Assembly: GCA_013298165.1 (NCBI GenBank)
Contig: JAAFJU010000042.1
Location: forward strand, 1-33,473
Length of the DNA: 33,473 bases
Reading direction: 5' to 3'
From: Synechococcales cyanobacterium bin31.maxbin.ball.101
GTDB lineage: Bacteria > Cyanobacteriota > Cyanobacteriia > Leptolyngbyales > Leptolyngbyaceae
A program made the position numbers and the translations under genes. The notes below the pieces were generated by a model that made no database searches, was not told where the DNA came from, and saw nothing but the letters and a program-made list of their open reading frames with translations. This document shows positions 31,332 to 33,473 of the stretch, piece after piece (positions within the stretch are counted from its first letter, which is position 1; each line of letters opens with the position of its first letter).

Positions 31332-31547
31332 ATGGGATATGTTCGTCTAAAAATTCGAGAAGTGGCGATCGCTCGTGGGTGGTCGTTGCGTGAACTGTCC
31401 GATCGCTCTGGTGTGAACTACAACACGATTAAAAGTTATGTGAAACGGGAAGTTTTGAATACGGTCGATTTGTCTGCGATCTATAAAATTGCTAAAGCGT
31501 TTGAGGTATCGATCGAAGATTTGATTGAGGTTTTAGAGGAGGAATGA
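31332..31547 (+). CDS. Small XRE-family HTH regulator
   Basis: 71 residues from ATG 31332 (MGYVRLKIREVAIARGWSLRELSDRSGVNYNTIKSYVKRE...), an XRE helix-turn-helix of the Cro/C1 type ending FEVSIEDLIEVLEEE. An upstream open extension to 31251 is not conserved in type. It is probably an autoregulated DNA-binding protein. The palindrome just before it is the likely site. The pentapeptide-repeat gene starts 80 bp downstream and may be under its control. Confidence 0.85.
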   Translation: MGYVRLKIREVAIARGWSLRELSDRSGVNYNTIKSYVKREVLNTVDLSAIYKIAKAFEVSIEDLIEVLEEE

Positions 31548-31627
31548 GGGGCAGCGGCTTTGCTGATGCTAATCGATCGACCTCCTCCAGTGAAGTTTTG
31601 CTGCGATCTCGCGTCGGCTGAGGTACC

Positions 31628-32857
31628 ATGGGGCCAGTCTTTCACCTGAAATCCGCCTTCATCATGGCTGCAGATCCCAATTCCTCACTCGTCAAAGCAT
31701 TTTCGACACCGTCCACTAAGCTCTCGTCTGAGACGGCTGATTTAGAGTCCTCGCCCAGTCTAAAGACGCTGCTGGTCATTTTGTTGCTGGCGATCGTGAT
31801 TCTCTTCATCGGCATTGTGCTGGGAAACCGTTGGGTGACGATCGGTGGATCGGTGTTGGCGATTTTGATGTCGGGCCGAATTTTTTATCCGTCGGTGCGA
31901 TCGAGTTTGGCGGAGTTGATTTCGCCGAAGGATGGCGGGATTTTGTTGGCGTCCTTTGGGTTGGGGTTGGGATTGATTGGGTTATTGCAATCGATCGGTG
32001 CGGGTCGATGGATTTCGTTTCAACTGGCGGATGCGAATTGGGATGCGATCGGGGCCTTGGGGGAAGTCTTTGGGGCGTTGGGGCAGATTTTGATTGCGGT
32101 GTTGGCGGTGTATGTGGCTTGGCGACAGTATGTGATTTCAAAGGATTTGACCATTCAACAAAACACCATTACGCAACAACAAACCATTGATACTTATTTT
32201 CAAGGCATTTCGGATTTGGTTTTGGATGATGAAGGACTGCTAGAGGACTGGCCGCAGGAACGGGCGATCGCAGAGGGTCGGACGGCGGCGATTTTTAGTA
32301 GCGTGGATGCGATCGGGAAGGCGAAGATTTTGCGCTTTTTGTCACGGGCAAAACTGCTGTCTCCCTTGAAGCGTGACCAGCGATTGGGTCGCCCGATTTT
32401 GGATGGGGTTGGGGGCTATGCGGAGGATCGGGTGAATGGCACCAGGGTGGTGGATTTAGGGGTGATGTTGGCGGGAGCGAATTTGGAAGATAGCGATTTG
32501 CGGTGGGTGGATTTGAGTGAGGCGAATTTGATTCGGGCGAATTTGAGCAATTGCGAATTGGTGAAATGTAATTTGGCCCGATCGATTTTGGTCGGTGCAA
32601 AGCTCAATAATTCTGATTTAAATGGCGCGAAGTTGTTCTATGGAAAATTAGAAACCGCTAGTCCCCGCAGTCGCACGGAGCTACCGAATTACCGAACGGG
32701 TGAGCATACGGGGGCGGTTGTGGAGAATGCTGATTTTACCAATGCGGAGGATGTGTCAGAGGAGCAGCGCTGTTATCTCTGTGCGTGGGGCGGTGAGAAG
32801 ACCCGATCGACGATTCCCGGAGGCTGCCAAGGCATTGAAAACCGATTAGGACGATGA
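31628..32857 (+). CDS. Four-TM pentapeptide-repeat protein
   Basis: 409 residues. Four hydrophobic segments (about 47-66, 70-87, 104-122, 141-165) are followed by a cytoplasmic helix. A pentapeptide-repeat stretch (about 282-345) has the A(N/D)LxX rhythm: LAGANLEDSDLRWVDLSEANLIRANLSNCELVKCNLARSILVGAKLNNSDL. Pentapeptide repeats form a right-handed beta-helix. With an N-terminal membrane domain, such proteins occur widely in cyanobacteria with unknown roles. A few Cys residues (CYLCAWG) lie near the C-terminus. The start could be ATG 31664 (MAADPNSS) instead. The stop overlaps the next gene (ATGA). Confidence 0.85.
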   Translation: MGPVFHLKSAFIMAADPNSSLVKAFSTPSTKLSSETADLESSPSLKTLLVILLLAIVILFIGIVLGNRWVTIGGSVLAILMSGRIFYPSVRSSLAELISPKDGGILLASFGLGLGLIGLLQSIGAGRWISFQLADANWDAIGALGEVFGALGQILIAVLAVYVAWRQYVISKDLTIQQNTITQQQTIDTYFQGISDLVLDDEGLLEDWPQERAIAEGRTAAIFSSVDAIGKAKILRFLSRAKLLSPLKRDQRLGRPILDGVGGYAEDRVNGTRVVDLGVMLAGANLEDSDLRWVDLSEANLIRANLSNCELVKCNLARSILVGAKLNNSDLNGAKLFYGKLETASPRSRTELPNYRTGEHTGAVVENADFTNAEDVSEEQRCYLCAWGGEKTRSTIPGGCQGIENRLGR

Positions 32858-33393
32858 GCATCATGCAGTTTCCTCATGACCACTTCGCCAAAACTTATTT
32901 GACAGAATTGTTACGTCCAATGGGGCAGGCTATTCCTAATCATCCCCTTAAAACTGAAACAAAATTTGCAGATCTATGGTTTAGACGATCGTCTAACGCC
33001 GATGCGTCTGAATTGGGTCTGTTAGGGGAACTGCTGACTCGTGATGCCTTGATTGAAGTCTTCCGAAATCCTGCGACTGACCTGGAAATCCGTACAAGTC
33101 AAAGCAAACTAACGATCGAAGAAACTGATCAAATCAATCGAGCTAAACGAAAAAGGATGACAATTCAAAATGAACAGCTTCCCTGGCTTTGGCTGATCAT
33201 GCCAACGGCCTCTTTAGAAATCCGCGAAGGTTTTTGTGTTCGCGAAACGAATCATCCCGGGGTCTATGATTTTCCTAAAAAGCATCGTACTGGACTAATC
33301 GTTGTTCATCAGCTTGAAAAGACAAATAAGACGCTGTGGCTGAGAGTCCTAGGTGCGATTCGTTCTTGTCTAAAATGGCTGAAAAGCTTATAG
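32854..33393 (+). CDS. Rpn/DUF4351-like hypothetical protein
   Basis: 179 residues. MQFPHDHFAKTYLTELLRPMGQAI...ETKFADLWF resembles the opening of cyanobacterial Rpn-family (PD-(D/E)xK nuclease-like) proteins, in which HDxFAKxxLxxLLxPxG leads into an exVDxxF catalytic segment. Here the acidic D of FADLWF is present, but the rest is divergent and the protein is short, so activity is doubtful. It overlaps the pentapeptide gene by 4 bp (ATGA), indicating one operon and coupled translation. ATG 32854 or 32863 are both possible. Confidence 0.65.
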   Translation: MSIMQFPHDHFAKTYLTELLRPMGQAIPNHPLKTETKFADLWFRRSSNADASELGLLGELLTRDALIEVFRNPATDLEIRTSQSKLTIEETDQINRAKRKRMTIQNEQLPWLWLIMPTASLEIREGFCVRETNHPGVYDFPKKHRTGLIVVHQLEKTNKTLWLRVLGAIRSCLKWLKSL

Positions 33394-33473
33394 GGCAGGG
33401 CTTCTGAGAGATAACCCTTCATGGGTCGAGTTCGCACTTAAATCTCTCTCAGATGACAACTTGATGTTCTTGT
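33394..33473. other. Window end, inverted repeat
   Basis: Contains an inverted repeat TCTGAGAGA (33403-33411) / TCTCTCAGA (33445-33453) with an inner ACCC/GGGT pair. It may be a structured 3' end of the operon; no gene is seen. Confidence 0.35.

Noticed and set aside
1-33473. CRISPR arrays, tRNA, rRNA genes, transposases or integrases
   Set aside because: No spaced direct repeats of CRISPR type, no recognisable tRNA cloverleaf or rRNA stretch, and no transposase or integrase motif were seen on reading the window.

Overview
The window is chromosomal DNA of a cyanobacterium. The basis is the very dense CGATCG / GCGATCGC (HIP1-type) octamers on both strands and a set of cyanobacterial genes: a PatD-like protein, chlB (dark-operative protochlorophyllide reductase), ndbB (demethylphylloquinone reductase), an EGY-type site-2 protease and a short SSB. 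Many small Uma2, RelE/ParE, PIN and NACHT genes also fit a filamentous or colonial cyanobacterium. I cannot name the species; patD alone does not prove heterocyst formation.

Layout. 1-6.85 kb is mostly core: patD-like, a DUF4230 membrane-anchored protein, a small zinc-ribbon protein, rlmN (minus), a soluble PAS histidine kinase, lgt and cobM. 6.84-10.15 kb is an accessory block: an HNH nuclease, a small XRE regulator and a divergent C5-cytosine methyltransferase (together a restriction-modification locus with a 19-bp operator-like palindrome in its divergent promoter), then two Uma2-family genes. 10.2-16.0 kb is core again: argC and ssb (minus), then mreB-mreC-mreD and ndbB. 16.05-19.5 kb is a mosaic of toxin-antitoxin genes (RHH/ParE pair, DUF433, DUF2442, an orphan RHH antitoxin), decayed fragments and dispersed repeats. 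19.5-26.2 kb is core and signalling: an aldose-1-epimerase-like protein, a site-2 protease, a REC-GAF-PP2C phosphatase next to its HATPase partner, a small XRE protein and chlB (minus). 26.5-33.4 kb is accessory: a PIN toxin, a DUF3969-like protein, a NACHT/STAND NTPase split by a one-base frameshift, a small membrane protein, an antitoxin/ParE pair, a small XRE gene with a perfect palindromic operator, and a four-TM pentapeptide-repeat protein coupled to an Rpn/DUF4351-like protein.

How the parts work together. The MreBCD genes direct cell shape and wall synthesis. ChlB and NdbB serve pigment and quinone metabolism. The PP2C/HATPase pair is a partner-switch module. The accessory blocks are dominated by defence and addiction functions. 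The NACHT gene stands out. It has an N-terminal HTH, Walker A/B motifs and a C-terminal helical domain, as in bacterial NLR-like antiphage proteins. Four 11-bp repeats, phased at one helical turn, abut a TACAAT -10 box just upstream. A single extra base splits the coding frame.

The most unusual sequence-level observation is a dispersed ~30-bp element (GATTCCC...GGAGGCTTCGCCAACG). It occurs at least four times, and in two cases appears to sit in-frame inside a small protein gene, adding about 9-10 residues without breaking the frame.
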